Shown here: one piece after another, positions 1 to 7,227 of the stretch | How positions within the stretch are numbered: position 1 is the first letter of the stretch | Layout: the number at the start of each line of letters is the position of its first letter | Origin: Chloroflexota bacterium | Lineage (GTDB): Bacteria > Chloroflexota > Limnocylindria > Limnocylindrales > CSP1-4 | NCBI GenBank assembly: GCA_017882025.1 | Contig: JADGQG010000005.1 | Location: 1 to 23,509 of the forward strand | Length of the DNA: 23,509 bases | Reading direction: 5' to 3' | Made by a program: the position numbers and the translations under genes | The notes under the pieces: generated by a model | What the model was told of the DNA's origin: nothing | The model's database searches: none | Seen by the model: only the letters and a program-made list of their open reading frames with translations

Positions 1-827
1 TCGAAATCGTCGAATCCGACGAACGCGACCCGCGCATCGACGGCCCGGATAGCCCGCAGCGCTCCGATGGAATTCCGGTTGTTCTGCGCGAAGATGGCCG
101 TGGGTGGATCCTGCAACGCGAGCAGCTGGCGGGTGGAGGCTTCCGCCAGATCGACGCGCGGCGTCCCAAGCCGGATGAGCGTCTCGTCCACGAGCAAGCC
201 GGCGGCTTCGAGGGCCTGCCGGTAGCCCGTGACCCGTTCAACCGATGTTTGTACCGTGGATGGATCGCCGACGAACGCAATGCGCCGGTGGCCGTGGGCG
301 ATCAGGTGCTCGACGCCTTTTCGCGCACCCTCGACGTTGTCGAGCACAACCGCATCGGCCTCGATCAGCCCGGGTGGTCGATCGAGGAATACGGCCTTCG
401 TCCGCATCGTGCGGTCGGCGTACAGGTAGCGGTGATCGCTCCCGGCTGGGACGAGCAGCAGGCCCTGGACGCCCCGCTGCATGAGATCCATGGCGAGCTC
501 CCGCTCACGGTCGGGATCCTCCCCCGAGCTCGCAACGACCACGGCGTGCCCGTGTCGGCGGGCCACCTCTTCGACGGCCCGGGCCACGGTGGCATAGAAA
601 GGGTTTCGCAGGTCTTCGATGACCAGGCCGATCATGGCGAGCGATATGCCCTTCCGGAGGTTCCTCGCGCTGTCGTTCCTTCGGTAGGCCAACCGCGCGA
701 TCGCACCCTCAACCCTCACCGCGGTGCGGTCGTCGACACCCGGTTCCATGTTCACGACTCGCGAAACCGTCTTGAGGCTTACCCCTGCGACTTCAGCCAC
801 GTCGCGCATCGTCGGCTTGCGCACCAC
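1..827 (-). CDS. LacI-family transcriptional regulator (C-terminus cut by window edge)
   Basis: About 275 residues are visible; the family is usually about 330-350, so some 60 C-terminal residues lie outside the window. The N-terminus is a classic LacI helix-turn-helix: MRDVAEVAGVSLKTVSRVVN, followed by a hinge-like segment. The periplasmic-binding-protein fold follows, with the family-typical GYRQALEAAGL and, at the window edge, VAFVGFDDF. The start is uncertain: GTG at 827 or the adjacent GTG at 824 puts a few residues before MRDVA; neither has a clear Shine-Dalgarno. It is divergent to the sugar ABC transporter, and two palindromes suited to a LacI dimer lie in the gap. I infer a local repressor of the transporter, with the sugar or a derivative as effector. 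The effector cannot be read from the sequence. Confidence 0.93.
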   Translation of the reverse strand, partial: MVRKPTMRDVAEVAGVSLKTVSRVVNMEPGVDDRTAVRVEGAIARLAYRRNDSARNLRKGISLAMIGLVIEDLRNPFYATVARAVEEVARRHGHAVVVASSGEDPDRERELAMDLMQRGVQGLLLVPAGSDHRYLYADRTMRTKAVFLDRPPGLIEADAVVLDNVEGARKGVEHLIAHGHRRIAFVGDPSTVQTSVERVTGYRQALEAAGLLVDETLIRLGTPRVDLAEASTRQLLALQDPPTAIFAQNNRNSIGALRAIRAVDARVAFVGFDDF

Positions 828-830
828 GTT

Positions 831-848
831 GACAGTTGAAGGACTGTC
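831..848. promoter_or_regulatory. Inverted repeat at the repressor gene start
   Basis: GACAGT (831-836) and ACTGTC (843-848) form a perfect 6-bp inverted repeat with a 6-bp spacer, ending a few bases upstream of the proposed GTG start of the LacI-family gene. It does not share the TGACAACGA core of the two palindromes nearer the transporter. It could be an autoregulatory site or a small leader hairpin; a chance match is possible. Confidence 0.3.
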
Positions 849-916
849 TGACCGATGGCTCGGCAGCGCGATTTCCACGCCCCTGAGAATCCCCACGCTG
901 GCTTCGCTCCGTCGAA

Positions 917-931
917 TGACAACGAACGTCA
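917..931. promoter_or_regulatory. Candidate LacI-family operator, upstream copy
   Basis: TGACAACGAACGTCA has TGAC/GTCA arms around seven bases. It matches the copy at 1008-1022 in 13 of 15 positions (TGACAACGAnnGTCA). It sits between the divergent repressor and transporter genes, 91 bp from the other copy. I infer an auxiliary operator for looping, or control of the repressor's own promoter. Confidence 0.55.
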
Positions 932-1006
932 CATCATGTCGTCGGCACGTCCCCGGCGTCAATGACTTTCCGCATCAATTGCTCACATTCTCGGGAATCC
1001 CGGCCG

Positions 1007-1036
1007 TTGACAACGATGGTCAAGGCAGCGTAGCCT
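1007..1036 (+). promoter_or_regulatory. Candidate sugar-operon promoter overlapped by a LacI-family operator
   Basis: TTGACA at 1007-1012 is a consensus -35 box. TAGCCT at 1031-1036, 18 bases further, is a weak TAnnnT -10. The palindrome TTGACAACGATGGTCAA (1007-1023) covers the -35, so a bound repressor would block RNA polymerase. The predicted transcript start is near 1043, giving a leader of about 28 bases that contains the ribosome-binding site of the ATPase gene. Confidence 0.5.
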
Positions 1037-1070
1037 CCGGGGCGAAACTGGCCCACATCAGAGAGAGGCG

Positions 1071-1838
1071 ATGGCCGAACCACTGCTGCAAGCTCGCGGC
1101 ATCGTGAAGCACTATGGCCACGTCGAGGCGCTGCGCGGCGCTGACTTTGACGTGTTCCCCGGCGAGATCGTGGCCCTCATCGGAGACAACGGCGCCGGCA
1201 AGAGCACGCTCGTAAAGATCCTGTCGGGCACCGAGCAGGCCGACGAGGGCGAGATCATCCTCGATGGGCACGACATCCAGGTCAGCTCGCCGTTGGAGGC
1301 CCAACGGCTCGGCATCGAAACCGTGTACCAGGATCTCGCCCTGGCGCCCGACCTCGACGGCGCGGCAAACCTCTATTTCGGCCGCGAGATCGTCCGACGG
1401 GGCCCGTTGGGCAGGCTCGGCTTCCTTGACGACGACGCCATGCACGCAGGGGCTCGCAAGGCATTCGCCGAGCTGGGCGTGGATCTTCAGAACGCCCGGA
1501 GCCCTGTGGCCAATCTCTCGGGGGGCCAGCGACAGAGCGTCGCGGTTGCCCGGTCCGTCGCATGGGCCAACAAGGTCATCTTCCTGGACGAGCCCACTGC
1601 GGCCCTGGGGGTCGTGCAGACCGGGCGTGTGCTCGATGTCATTCGGCGGATCCGGGACCGCGGCATCCCAGTCGTCCTGATCAGCCACAACATGCCGCAG
1701 GTCCTGCAGGTGGCCGACCGGATCGAAGTGCTGCGACTCGGCCGCCGGGTGGCGCAGTTCGACGCCAGCGCAGCCACGATGGAGAAGCTCGTGGCAGCGA
1801 TGACCGGAGGCCTTGACGGCCAGGGGTCGGCGGCATGA
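1071..1838 (+). CDS. Sugar ABC transporter ATP-binding protein (single-NBD, FrcA-like)
   Basis: This 255-residue protein energises sugar import at the inner face of the membrane. Walker A is GDNGAGKST (38-46), the signature LSGGQ is at 149-153, Walker B VIFLDEP at 169-175 and the H-loop SHN at 205-207. DEPTAALGV and the Q-loop context match the carbohydrate-uptake (RbsA/FrcA) branch. RbsA-type proteins carry two such domains in about 500 residues; this one has a single domain, so two copies would pair, as in FrcA-type systems. The ATG is preceded by a purine-rich GAGAGAGG. Its stop overlaps the permease start (ATGA), indicating translational coupling. The substrate is not evident from this subunit. 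Confidence 0.95.
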   Translation: MAEPLLQARGIVKHYGHVEALRGADFDVFPGEIVALIGDNGAGKSTLVKILSGTEQADEGEIILDGHDIQVSSPLEAQRLGIETVYQDLALAPDLDGAANLYFGREIVRRGPLGRLGFLDDDAMHAGARKAFAELGVDLQNARSPVANLSGGQRQSVAVARSVAWANKVIFLDEPTAALGVVQTGRVLDVIRRIRDRGIPVVLISHNMPQVLQVADRIEVLRLGRRVAQFDASAATMEKLVAAMTGGLDGQGSAA

Positions 1839-2896
1839 ACAGCGTGCCTGAAGACATGGCTCCGCCCACCCCGGCGGTCGACACCAACGGGTCGCAGGCA
1901 CCAGCCGAGCCATCCGAAGGGGCCCTGTGGCGACGGCTCACGAAAACGAACACGGCTTGGATCTTCCTCGTCCTGATCCTCCTCGTGGCGTTCTTCAGCA
2001 TCCTGAAGCCGAACAACTTCCCGACCGAATTCAACGCCCGGGCGATTGCCACCAACGCTGCCGTGCTCTTGATCATCGCCGTCGGCGAGACGTTCGTGAT
2101 CATCACCGGCGGCATAGACCTGTCGGTCGGTTACGTCCTGCTCTTCTCGGGCGTGACGGCTGCCCAGGCGATGAACGCGTTCGGCAATCCGACGGACAGG
2201 GGCTGGGACCTCATCCTGCTCGGCCTGCTCGTCGCTCTCGTCTCCGGTCTTGCCTGGGGGACCATCAACGGCGTCCTGGTGACGAAGGCGAAGGTGCCCC
2301 CGCTCATCGTGACGCTCGGAACGCTCGGCATGGCCTGGGGAATGGCCCAGATTCTGAGCAACGGGCAGGACATCCGGTACATCCCGTCCCTGCTGGCCTC
2401 GGTCGTCGGCGCCGGCAGGTTCTTCGCGATCCCGTGGCTCGTGGTCATCGCCGCACTGGTCGCGGCCGCCGGAACCATCGTGCTGAGGATGACGAGGTTC
2501 GGGCGTTACACGTTCGGCGTCGGCTCGAACGAGGAAGCGGCCCGCCGGGCCGGCATCAACGTCGACCGCCACCTCATCAAGGTGTACGCGTTGAGTGGCC
2601 TGCTGGCCGGGTTCGGCGGCTTCCTGGCCCTCGCCTACTTCACGACGACAACGATCTCGGGACACGCCAACGACAACCTCAACGCCATCGCGGCGGTGGT
2701 CATCGGCGGGACGAGCCTGACCGGCGGGATCGGGACGGTCGTCGGGACCACGATCGGCGTGTTTATCCCAGCCATCCTCGCAAGCGGCTTCATCATCATC
2801 GGTCTGCAGTCGTTTTGGCAGAACGTGGCCGTCGGCGCGGTCCTCATCGCGGCCGTCTTCGTCGACCAGCTTCGGCGCCGTTCACCCGAGCGTTAG
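1835..2896 (+). CDS. Sugar ABC transporter permease (RbsC/FrcB family)
   Basis: This 353-residue integral membrane protein belongs to the branched-chain-amino-acid/ribose permease family (BPD_transp_2). After a hydrophilic N-terminus of about 40 residues come roughly eight to ten hydrophobic segments. Family-typical features include ETFVIITGGIDLSVG, the cytoplasmic loop containing GSNEEAARRAGINV (which contacts the ATPase) and AVVIGGTSLTGGIGTVVGT near the C-terminus. The length is slightly above the usual 320-340 because of the N-terminal tail. It overlaps the ATPase gene by 4 bp and precedes the binding-protein gene by 181 bp, so the three form a complete importer. The order ATPase-permease-binding protein is common in this family, although the binding protein is often first. 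Confidence 0.95.
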   Translation: MNSVPEDMAPPTPAVDTNGSQAPAEPSEGALWRRLTKTNTAWIFLVLILLVAFFSILKPNNFPTEFNARAIATNAAVLLIIAVGETFVIITGGIDLSVGYVLLFSGVTAAQAMNAFGNPTDRGWDLILLGLLVALVSGLAWGTINGVLVTKAKVPPLIVTLGTLGMAWGMAQILSNGQDIRYIPSLLASVVGAGRFFAIPWLVVIAALVAAAGTIVLRMTRFGRYTFGVGSNEEAARRAGINVDRHLIKVYALSGLLAGFGGFLALAYFTTTTISGHANDNLNAIAAVVIGGTSLTGGIGTVVGTTIGVFIPAILASGFIIIGLQSFWQNVAVGAVLIAAVFVDQLRRRSPER

Positions 2897-2974
2897 CCCC
2901 CGCCACCTACGCGCGCGGCGCGTCCCCCGCGGAATCCCACGAGTGCAAGGAGGTCGAGCGACGGAGATGTGACA

Positions 2975-2991
2975 GGGAGGTCGCGCCTCCC
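2975..2991 (+). promoter_or_regulatory. Small hairpin between permease and binding-protein genes
   Basis: GGGAGG (2975-2980) pairs with CCTCCC (2986-2991) over a 5-base loop in the 181-bp gap before the binding-protein gene. There is no U-tract. It may protect a processed 3' segment of the operon mRNA or partly attenuate transcription, since binding proteins are usually made in excess over membrane subunits. The function is inferred only from position. Confidence 0.3.
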
Positions 2992-3077
2992 GCGGCCCCG
3001 TCCGTGCCGGAAGGCTCCGACGACCGGCACCGCAAGGCGGGCCCGAACCAATGGCCAATCCTCCACAGGAGATCCAG

Positions 3078-4100
3078 ATGTTGCAAGGTAAGAAGTTCTT
3101 GGTGACTGCGGCAGCTGCCGCGATCATCTTCAGCGCATGCTCCGGCAGCGCCACGTCGGCCCCATCGGCGGGCGCATCGGCGGGCGCATCGGCGGGCGCA
3201 TCGGCGGGCGCCGCAGGAAAGGCATACAACCTGACTCTGATCCAGGGCGTGAAGGGTGACCCGTTCTACGTGACGATGGCGTGCGGTGCCCAGGCAGAGG
3301 CGACCAAGCAGGGCGCCAACCTGACGGTGACCGGCGGTGACAAGTGGGACGCGACAGTCCAGACGCCCGTGGTGAACTCCGTCACCGCCGCGAAGCCGGA
3401 CGGCGTCATGGTTGCGCCGAACGACTCGAAGGCCATGCTGGCGCCGCTCAAGGCGATGAACGACGCGGGCATCAAGGTCACGTTCGTCGACACTGGCCTT
3501 GAAGACCTCACGTTCGCCCAGTCGTTCATCACCTCAGACAACGAGCAGGGCGGCACGCTGGGCGCCAAGACGCTCGCGACGCTCATCGGCGACAAGGGCA
3601 CCGTGCTCATGATCAACGTCGACCCCGGTATCTCGACGACGGACGCCCGCGCAAAGGGCTTCCTCGCTGAGATGAAGAATCATCCCAACATCACGGTCCT
3701 CGACGTCCAGTACAGCCACGACGACCCGACCGTTGCCACGACCATCACGACCTCGACGCTGGCCGCTCACAGCGACCTCGCCGGCATCTTCGCCACCAAC
3801 GTCCAGAACGCCGAAGGCGCGGCCACGGGCCTGAAGCAGTCCGGCATTACGACCGTGAAGGTCATCGGCTTCGACGCAGGCCCCAAGCAGGTCGAAGACC
3901 TCACGACCGGGATCGTCCAGGGCCTCATCGCCCAGGATCCCTACACGATCGGCGTTGACGGCGTACAGCAGACGATCCTTGCGCTCAAGGGTCAGGCGAC
4001 GACCAAGAGCATCCGCACCGAGCTCGCCGCCATTACCAAGGACAACATGAACGACGCCGCGATTAAGAAGTTCGAGTACAAGGCTGCCTGCGGCTCCTGA
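3078..4100 (+). CDS. Sugar-binding lipoprotein of the ABC importer (RbsB-like)
   Basis: I place the start at the ATG at 3078, not the in-frame ATG at 3051. AGGAG (3066-3070) sits seven bases ahead of 3078, and translation from there begins MLQGKKFLV, a proper signal peptide. The product is 340 residues. A hydrophobic stretch (7-18) leads to a lipobox FSAC, with Cys21 as the probable lipid-attachment site; Phe at -3 is slightly off consensus. Residues 30-45 are a SAGA-repeat linker, and from about residue 49 a type I periplasmic-binding fold (Peripla_BP_4) runs to the end. The lipid anchor fits a cell with no free periplasm. It captures the sugar and delivers it to the permease. The ligand is not identifiable by eye. 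Confidence 0.93.
   Translation: MLQGKKFLVTAAAAAIIFSACSGSATSAPSAGASAGASAGASAGAAGKAYNLTLIQGVKGDPFYVTMACGAQAEATKQGANLTVTGGDKWDATVQTPVVNSVTAAKPDGVMVAPNDSKAMLAPLKAMNDAGIKVTFVDTGLEDLTFAQSFITSDNEQGGTLGAKTLATLIGDKGTVLMINVDPGISTTDARAKGFLAEMKNHPNITVLDVQYSHDDPTVATTITTSTLAAHSDLAGIFATNVQNAEGAATGLKQSGITTVKVIGFDAGPKQVEDLTTGIVQGLIAQDPYTIGVDGVQQTILALKGQATTKSIRTELAAITKDNMNDAAIKKFEYKAACGS
3165..3212 (+). repeat. Four 12-bp tandem repeats encoding a SAGA linker
   Basis: The unit TCGGCGGGCGCA occurs four times in a row (the last with one change), encoding Ser-Ala-Gly-Ala four times just after the lipidated cysteine of the binding protein. The near-identity at DNA level indicates recent slippage-type expansion. 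It forms a flexible tether between membrane and binding domain. Confidence 0.9.
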
Positions 4101-4118
4101 CAATCGACTGAGCAACAG

Positions 4119-4147
4119 GGGACCGGGGCTTCGCGGGCCCCGGTCCC
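4119..4147 (+). terminator. Hairpin terminator after the sugar operon
   Basis: GGGACCGGGGC (4119-4129) and GCCCCGGTCCC (4137-4147) form a perfect 11-bp stem with a 7-base loop, 19 bases after the stop of the binding-protein gene. There is no run of T afterwards, which is common in high-GC genomes. It may also act for the convergent pseudogene transcript. Confidence 0.75.
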
Positions 4148-4264
4148 ATCTCCCGCGTCCACGAGCGATGTGGGTCGCCTCCAGCTCAATCGCCGCGTCG
4201 CGGCCTACCGAATCCTGGATCGCCCCGGCAGGATCGCGGAGACTCGCGCCACGAGGGCCGAGTG

Positions 4265-4800
4265 CTACGGCGCGCTGTTCGGCCGAGGCGGTTCCGGAGC
4301 CACGACCGTCGCCCGCGCCATCTCGGGGTCCGTGAAGACGTCGAGATCCTCCCGGCTCCGGGTCGAGAACTCCGAGACAATCGCTCCCTCGGGGCCGGCC
4401 TGAAACCAGTGGAGCGTGTTCCGGCGGCACCGTGAACTGCTCGCCGGGTTGAGAACGATCTCGCGCGCGGCCGTGTACCCGCCCCGGTCTGCCCGTGCCG
4501 GGCGCGCCTCCGGGTCCCGCGACGGACCCGGAATGTTTCTTCCTTGCCCGGCGTGCCGTCGAACGGCGGATGGCGATGCTCCGCGCACGTCTGGTTCGGG
4601 AACAGAACGATTTCTTTCGCGCAGAAGCGCTCGGTGTTGACGTAGACGACGATCTGTGCGCCGACATCCTCCAGGACGTTGCGGGCGAAGTCGACGACTT
4701 CGATGCCTTCCCTTTCCTCTGGCGTCAACTTCAGTCCCGCGGCTTCGAGTGTCGCCGCAGCGCGCTCACGCGCCTGCTGCACCTGCATCCTGGTCAGCAT
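4265..4800 (-). pseudogene. Broken D-lyxose ketol-isomerase (YdaE-type cupin)
   Basis: Read leftward, the first frame gives a good YdaE-like N-terminus through VVYVNTERFCAKEIVLFPNQ and EHRHPP (metal-binding cupin histidines) to GKEETFRV. The frame is then lost. Homology resumes in a second frame as DRGGYTAAREIVLNP. GEQFTVPP appears only in the third frame, and NTLHWFQAGPEGAIVSEF back in the second, ending near 4265. The reading frame therefore changes near 4509-4532, 4443-4448 and 4420-4427. About ten to twelve residues expected after GKEETFR (the VYLYV strand region) are missing. The start is taken at ATG 4800; ATG 4788 is also possible. The family interconverts D-lyxose and D-xylulose (and D-mannose/D-fructose), fitting the neighbouring importer. 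It is either genuine decay or sequence error. Confidence 0.8.
4509..4532. repeat. Perfect 9-bp inverted repeat at the break point of the isomerase gene
   Basis: TCCGGGTCC (4509-4517) and GGACCCGGA (4524-4532) flank a 6-base loop exactly where the isomerase frame is lost and residues are missing. A hairpin of this kind can promote deletion during replication, or cause polymerase and sequencing drop-out. Confidence 0.7.
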
Positions 4801-4965
4801 GTCCGTCACCGGGCCTGTCCCCTGGTCCGTGGTAAATGACGTCGCGGCCGAGTTGCCAGCGATGCCAGTCGAGGCTGGCGCCTCAACGCCGGGGACGCGA
4901 ACCACTTGCCCGACGGTGCCCGACACGAAGGGAACGGCCTGACAAGCGTGGCTGGAGGCGAGCCG

Positions 4966-4971
4966 TACAAT
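4966..4971 (+). promoter_or_regulatory. Candidate -10 box of the DUF4332-to-mog operon
   Basis: TACAAT is a strong -10 match. The predicted transcript start near 4978 leaves about 32 leader bases before the GTG at 5011, including GGAGG at 4996-5000. No good -35 was seen at 16-18 bp. Confidence 0.4.
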
Positions 4972-5010
4972 GGCGACTCAACGCGCCACCCCGCCGGAGG
5001 ACCCGCGCCC

Positions 5011-5400
5011 GTGCCGCCGATCACCGAGCTGACCCGGATCGAACCGATCCATCTCGAGCGTCTCGCTCGCCAGGGTGTGTTCACGACCGGCCTGTTCCTG
5101 GAGGTATCGGAGACCCCGACGCGCCGCCAGACGCTGGCCGACCAGGTGGATGCTTCCACGAACGACGTCCTGCGCTGGCGCGACGAAGCCCTGCTCCTGA
5201 ACCTGGCGGGGTTGGGGTCGGCCGAGCATGACCTGTTCGCGTTCGCGGGCTTCGATGGGCTGGGCGCGGTGCTGAAGGTCGACCTCGACACGTTCCACGC
5301 GGCTGTTGCCCGGGCGGCCGGTCGCCTCCAGGTCACGCCGCCGACCGACCTCGTGATCGAGACGTGGTGGGAGCAGGCCCGAACGCTCCACGACGAATGA
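5011..5400 (+). CDS. DUF4332 domain protein
   Basis: The start is the GTG at 5011, with GGAGG ten bases upstream; the frame is open further upstream but low-complexity. The 129-residue product is soluble and mostly helical. It begins ITELTRIEPIHLERLARQGV and contains LEVSETPTRRQTLADQV, VLRWRDEALLLNLAGLG and a C-terminal PPTDLVIETWWEQAR. These are features I associate with DUF4332, whose helix-hairpin-helix-like repeats suggest nucleic-acid or protein binding. Its molecular role is unknown. The stop overlaps the next gene by 4 bp (ATGA), so the two are co-translated. It heads a probable operon leading into molybdenum cofactor genes. Confidence 0.8.
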   Translation: MPPITELTRIEPIHLERLARQGVFTTGLFLEVSETPTRRQTLADQVDASTNDVLRWRDEALLLNLAGLGSAEHDLFAFAGFDGLGAVLKVDLDTFHAAVARAAGRLQVTPPTDLVIETWWEQARTLHDE

Positions 5401-6077
5401 CGGTCGCCGCGGCAGCGCCGGGCCGTTTACGCGGCCGGTGGTCGCCAGCTTCGGTCGCGGTCGGGTTGGCCACGATCCTCACCCTCGTCGGGATCGCGGT
5501 CGGTCTGTTCTTCAACCCGGTCTGGGTCGCGTTCGAGCAGGACCGCACCCACGCGGATCTCTGGACGGGCTACCCGTCCCGGACGGTGCATGCGGTCACG
5601 GACGCCGTCCTCCACGAGGTTTACCTGGGTCCGGGGACCTTCGCCCAGTCTGTCGACGGCGTGCCGGTGTTCAGCGCGCGTGAGCGTGCTCACATGGCCG
5701 ACGTGCACGGAATCGTGGTCGCGTTCTTCGGGCTCGTCCTTGCGGCCGTCGCCGTCCTGGCGGCCGGCGGCATCCTCGCGCGGGGCGCGGGCTGGTACTG
5801 GCGCGCAGTCGCCCGGGGCGCAGCGATCCTCGCCGTCGGCGCGGTCGTCGTCGGCGTCGCGTTCGCGCTCGTCTTCGACCAGGCATTCACGCTCTTCCAC
5901 GGGCTCTTCTTCGCGTCCGGGACGTGGAGCTTCGATCCGGCCACCGACCGCCTGGTCCAGCTCTTCCCGTACGACTTCTGGACGGAGACGAGCGTGGCCA
6001 TCGCCGTCGTCGGCCTGCTCCTCACCGTAGCCACCTGGGCATTCGCCCGCCGCCGCATGGCACGAGGGCAGGCCTGA
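5397..6077 (+). CDS. DUF1461 integral membrane protein (TIGR01906-like)
   Basis: The start is the ATG at 5397, inside the ATGA overlap with the DUF4332 gene; no other in-frame start nearby fits as well. The product has 226 residues with about four transmembrane segments: one near the N-terminus, two in the middle and one at the C-terminus. A large extracytoplasmic loop follows the first. The family signature is seen around FDQAFTLFHGLFFASGTW and LVQLFPYDFW, matching DUF1461 (TIGR01906, integral membrane protein). The function is not established. It ends one base before the next start, so it is part of the same operon. Confidence 0.85.
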   Translation: MTVAAAAPGRLRGRWSPASVAVGLATILTLVGIAVGLFFNPVWVAFEQDRTHADLWTGYPSRTVHAVTDAVLHEVYLGPGTFAQSVDGVPVFSARERAHMADVHGIVVAFFGLVLAAVAVLAAGGILARGAGWYWRAVARGAAILAVGAVVVGVAFALVFDQAFTLFHGLFFASGTWSFDPATDRLVQLFPYDFWTETSVAIAVVGLLLTVATWAFARRRMARGQA

Positions 6078-6078
6078 A

Positions 6079-7227
6079 GTGCTGCTGCGCGGGATCCCGG
6101 TGGCGCGACTCCTGGGCACGGAGATCCGCGTGCACCTCTCGTGGACGCTGATCGCAGCCTTCCTCGTCGCGTCGCTCGGCGCCGTGGACCTGCCGGGACG
6201 GTACCCGAGCTGGCCTGCCGGCGTCGCGTGGCTCGTGGCCATCGCGGCCGGGGTCGGCTTCTTCGCCTCGGTGCTGCTCCACGAGCTTGCACACCTCGCG
6301 GTGGGGCGCCGCGCGGACGCCGCACCGCCATCGGTGACGCTGTTGCTCTTCGGTGGGGTCGCGCCTGCGGAGCGGGGCGCCCGCTCGGCTGCGTGGGAGG
6401 CCGCGATTGCCATCGCGGGCCCGATCGCGAGCATCGCGATCGGCTCGGCCGCACTGGGCGCGGCTGCTGCGATCGGCGCTCCGCCGGCACCTGGTGTCGC
6501 CGCCCAAGCGCTCGTGGAGACCCTGGCGGTCGTCGGGTTCCTCAGCTGCTTCGTGGGGCTCGTGAACCTCGCGCCAGTCTTCCCGCTCGACGGCAGCCGC
6601 CTCCTCCGTGCGCTGGCATGGCAATTGACCGGGGAGGAGAGCCGAGGCACGCGCGTGGCAGGCCTGGCGGGGCGCCTCCTGGGTGTCGGACTGATGGGCG
6701 CGGGCGTGCTCCTTGCATTGAGCGGCGATCTCGCCGACGGGTTCTTCGTGGGTATGTTGGGCTGGTTCGTCCGGAGGTCCAGCGGTGCCCAGGCTCGCCA
6801 GGAGGTCCTGGAGGGCCTCATCGCGGACGCCACGGTCGGTGACGCCATGGAGCAAGACCTCCCCGCGGTTCCACCCCAGGTGACGCTCGACACGTTCGCG
6901 GCGGTGCTCTCCGGCCCGGACAGCGCGTCCCTCGTCCGGGTCATGGCCGGCGACCGTCTCGTGGGGCTGGTTGGACGGCGCGAGCTTCGGCGCGCGGGGC
7001 GCTCCGCCTGGCAACGGACGCAGGCATCGTTCGCAATGACGCCCGCCGATCTGCTTCCCGCTGCCGCGCCCGGCGACGGGTTGGGGTCCGCCGTGGCGCG
7101 CCTCCAGGCAGCAGGCGTTGACGGCCTGCCGGTGATCGACGACGGACAGCTCGTTGGGATCCTGACCCGCCACGGGATCGGCCGGTTCGTCCACACCCGA
7201 TCGCTGCAGGCACGGCCAGCCCGGTGA
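6079..7227 (+). CDS. Site-2-protease-like M50 membrane metalloprotease with CBS domains
   Basis: The GTG at 6079 begins one base after the preceding stop. The product has 382 residues. HELAH (68-72) is the HExxH zinc motif, and NLAPVFPLDGSRLL (163-176) supplies the third ligand Asp, as in family M50. Several hydrophobic segments occupy residues 20-240. The C-terminal third (about 250-375) reads as a CBS pair, with VGDAMEQDLPAVPP and GVDGLPVIDDGQLVGILTRHGI. M50/CBS proteins cleave substrates within the membrane; CBS domains usually bind adenine nucleotides. Both catalytic motifs look intact. No anti-sigma factor or other substrate gene is adjacent, so the target is unknown. Its stop overlaps the moeA start (GTGA). 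Confidence 0.92.
   Translation: MLLRGIPVARLLGTEIRVHLSWTLIAAFLVASLGAVDLPGRYPSWPAGVAWLVAIAAGVGFFASVLLHELAHLAVGRRADAAPPSVTLLLFGGVAPAERGARSAAWEAAIAIAGPIASIAIGSAALGAAAAIGAPPAPGVAAQALVETLAVVGFLSCFVGLVNLAPVFPLDGSRLLRALAWQLTGEESRGTRVAGLAGRLLGVGLMGAGVLLALSGDLADGFFVGMLGWFVRRSSGAQARQEVLEGLIADATVGDAMEQDLPAVPPQVTLDTFAAVLSGPDSASLVRVMAGDRLVGLVGRRELRRAGRSAWQRTQASFAMTPADLLPAAAPGDGLGSAVARLQAAGVDGLPVIDDGQLVGILTRHGIGRFVHTRSLQARPAR

Noticed and set aside
3051..3077. Upstream ATG as start of the sugar-binding protein
   Set aside because: It would place nine polar residues before the signal peptide and put the AGGAG inside the gene; the ATG at 3078 has that AGGAG at proper spacing.
4971..4973. ATG next to the TACAAT box as start of the DUF4332 gene
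   Set aside because: It is in a different frame from the DUF4332 coding sequence.
7100..7224. A molybdenum-cofactor riboswitch before moeA or moaC
   Set aside because: moeA overlaps the preceding gene and the gap before moaC is only 62 bases; no space or structure for the riboswitch is seen.
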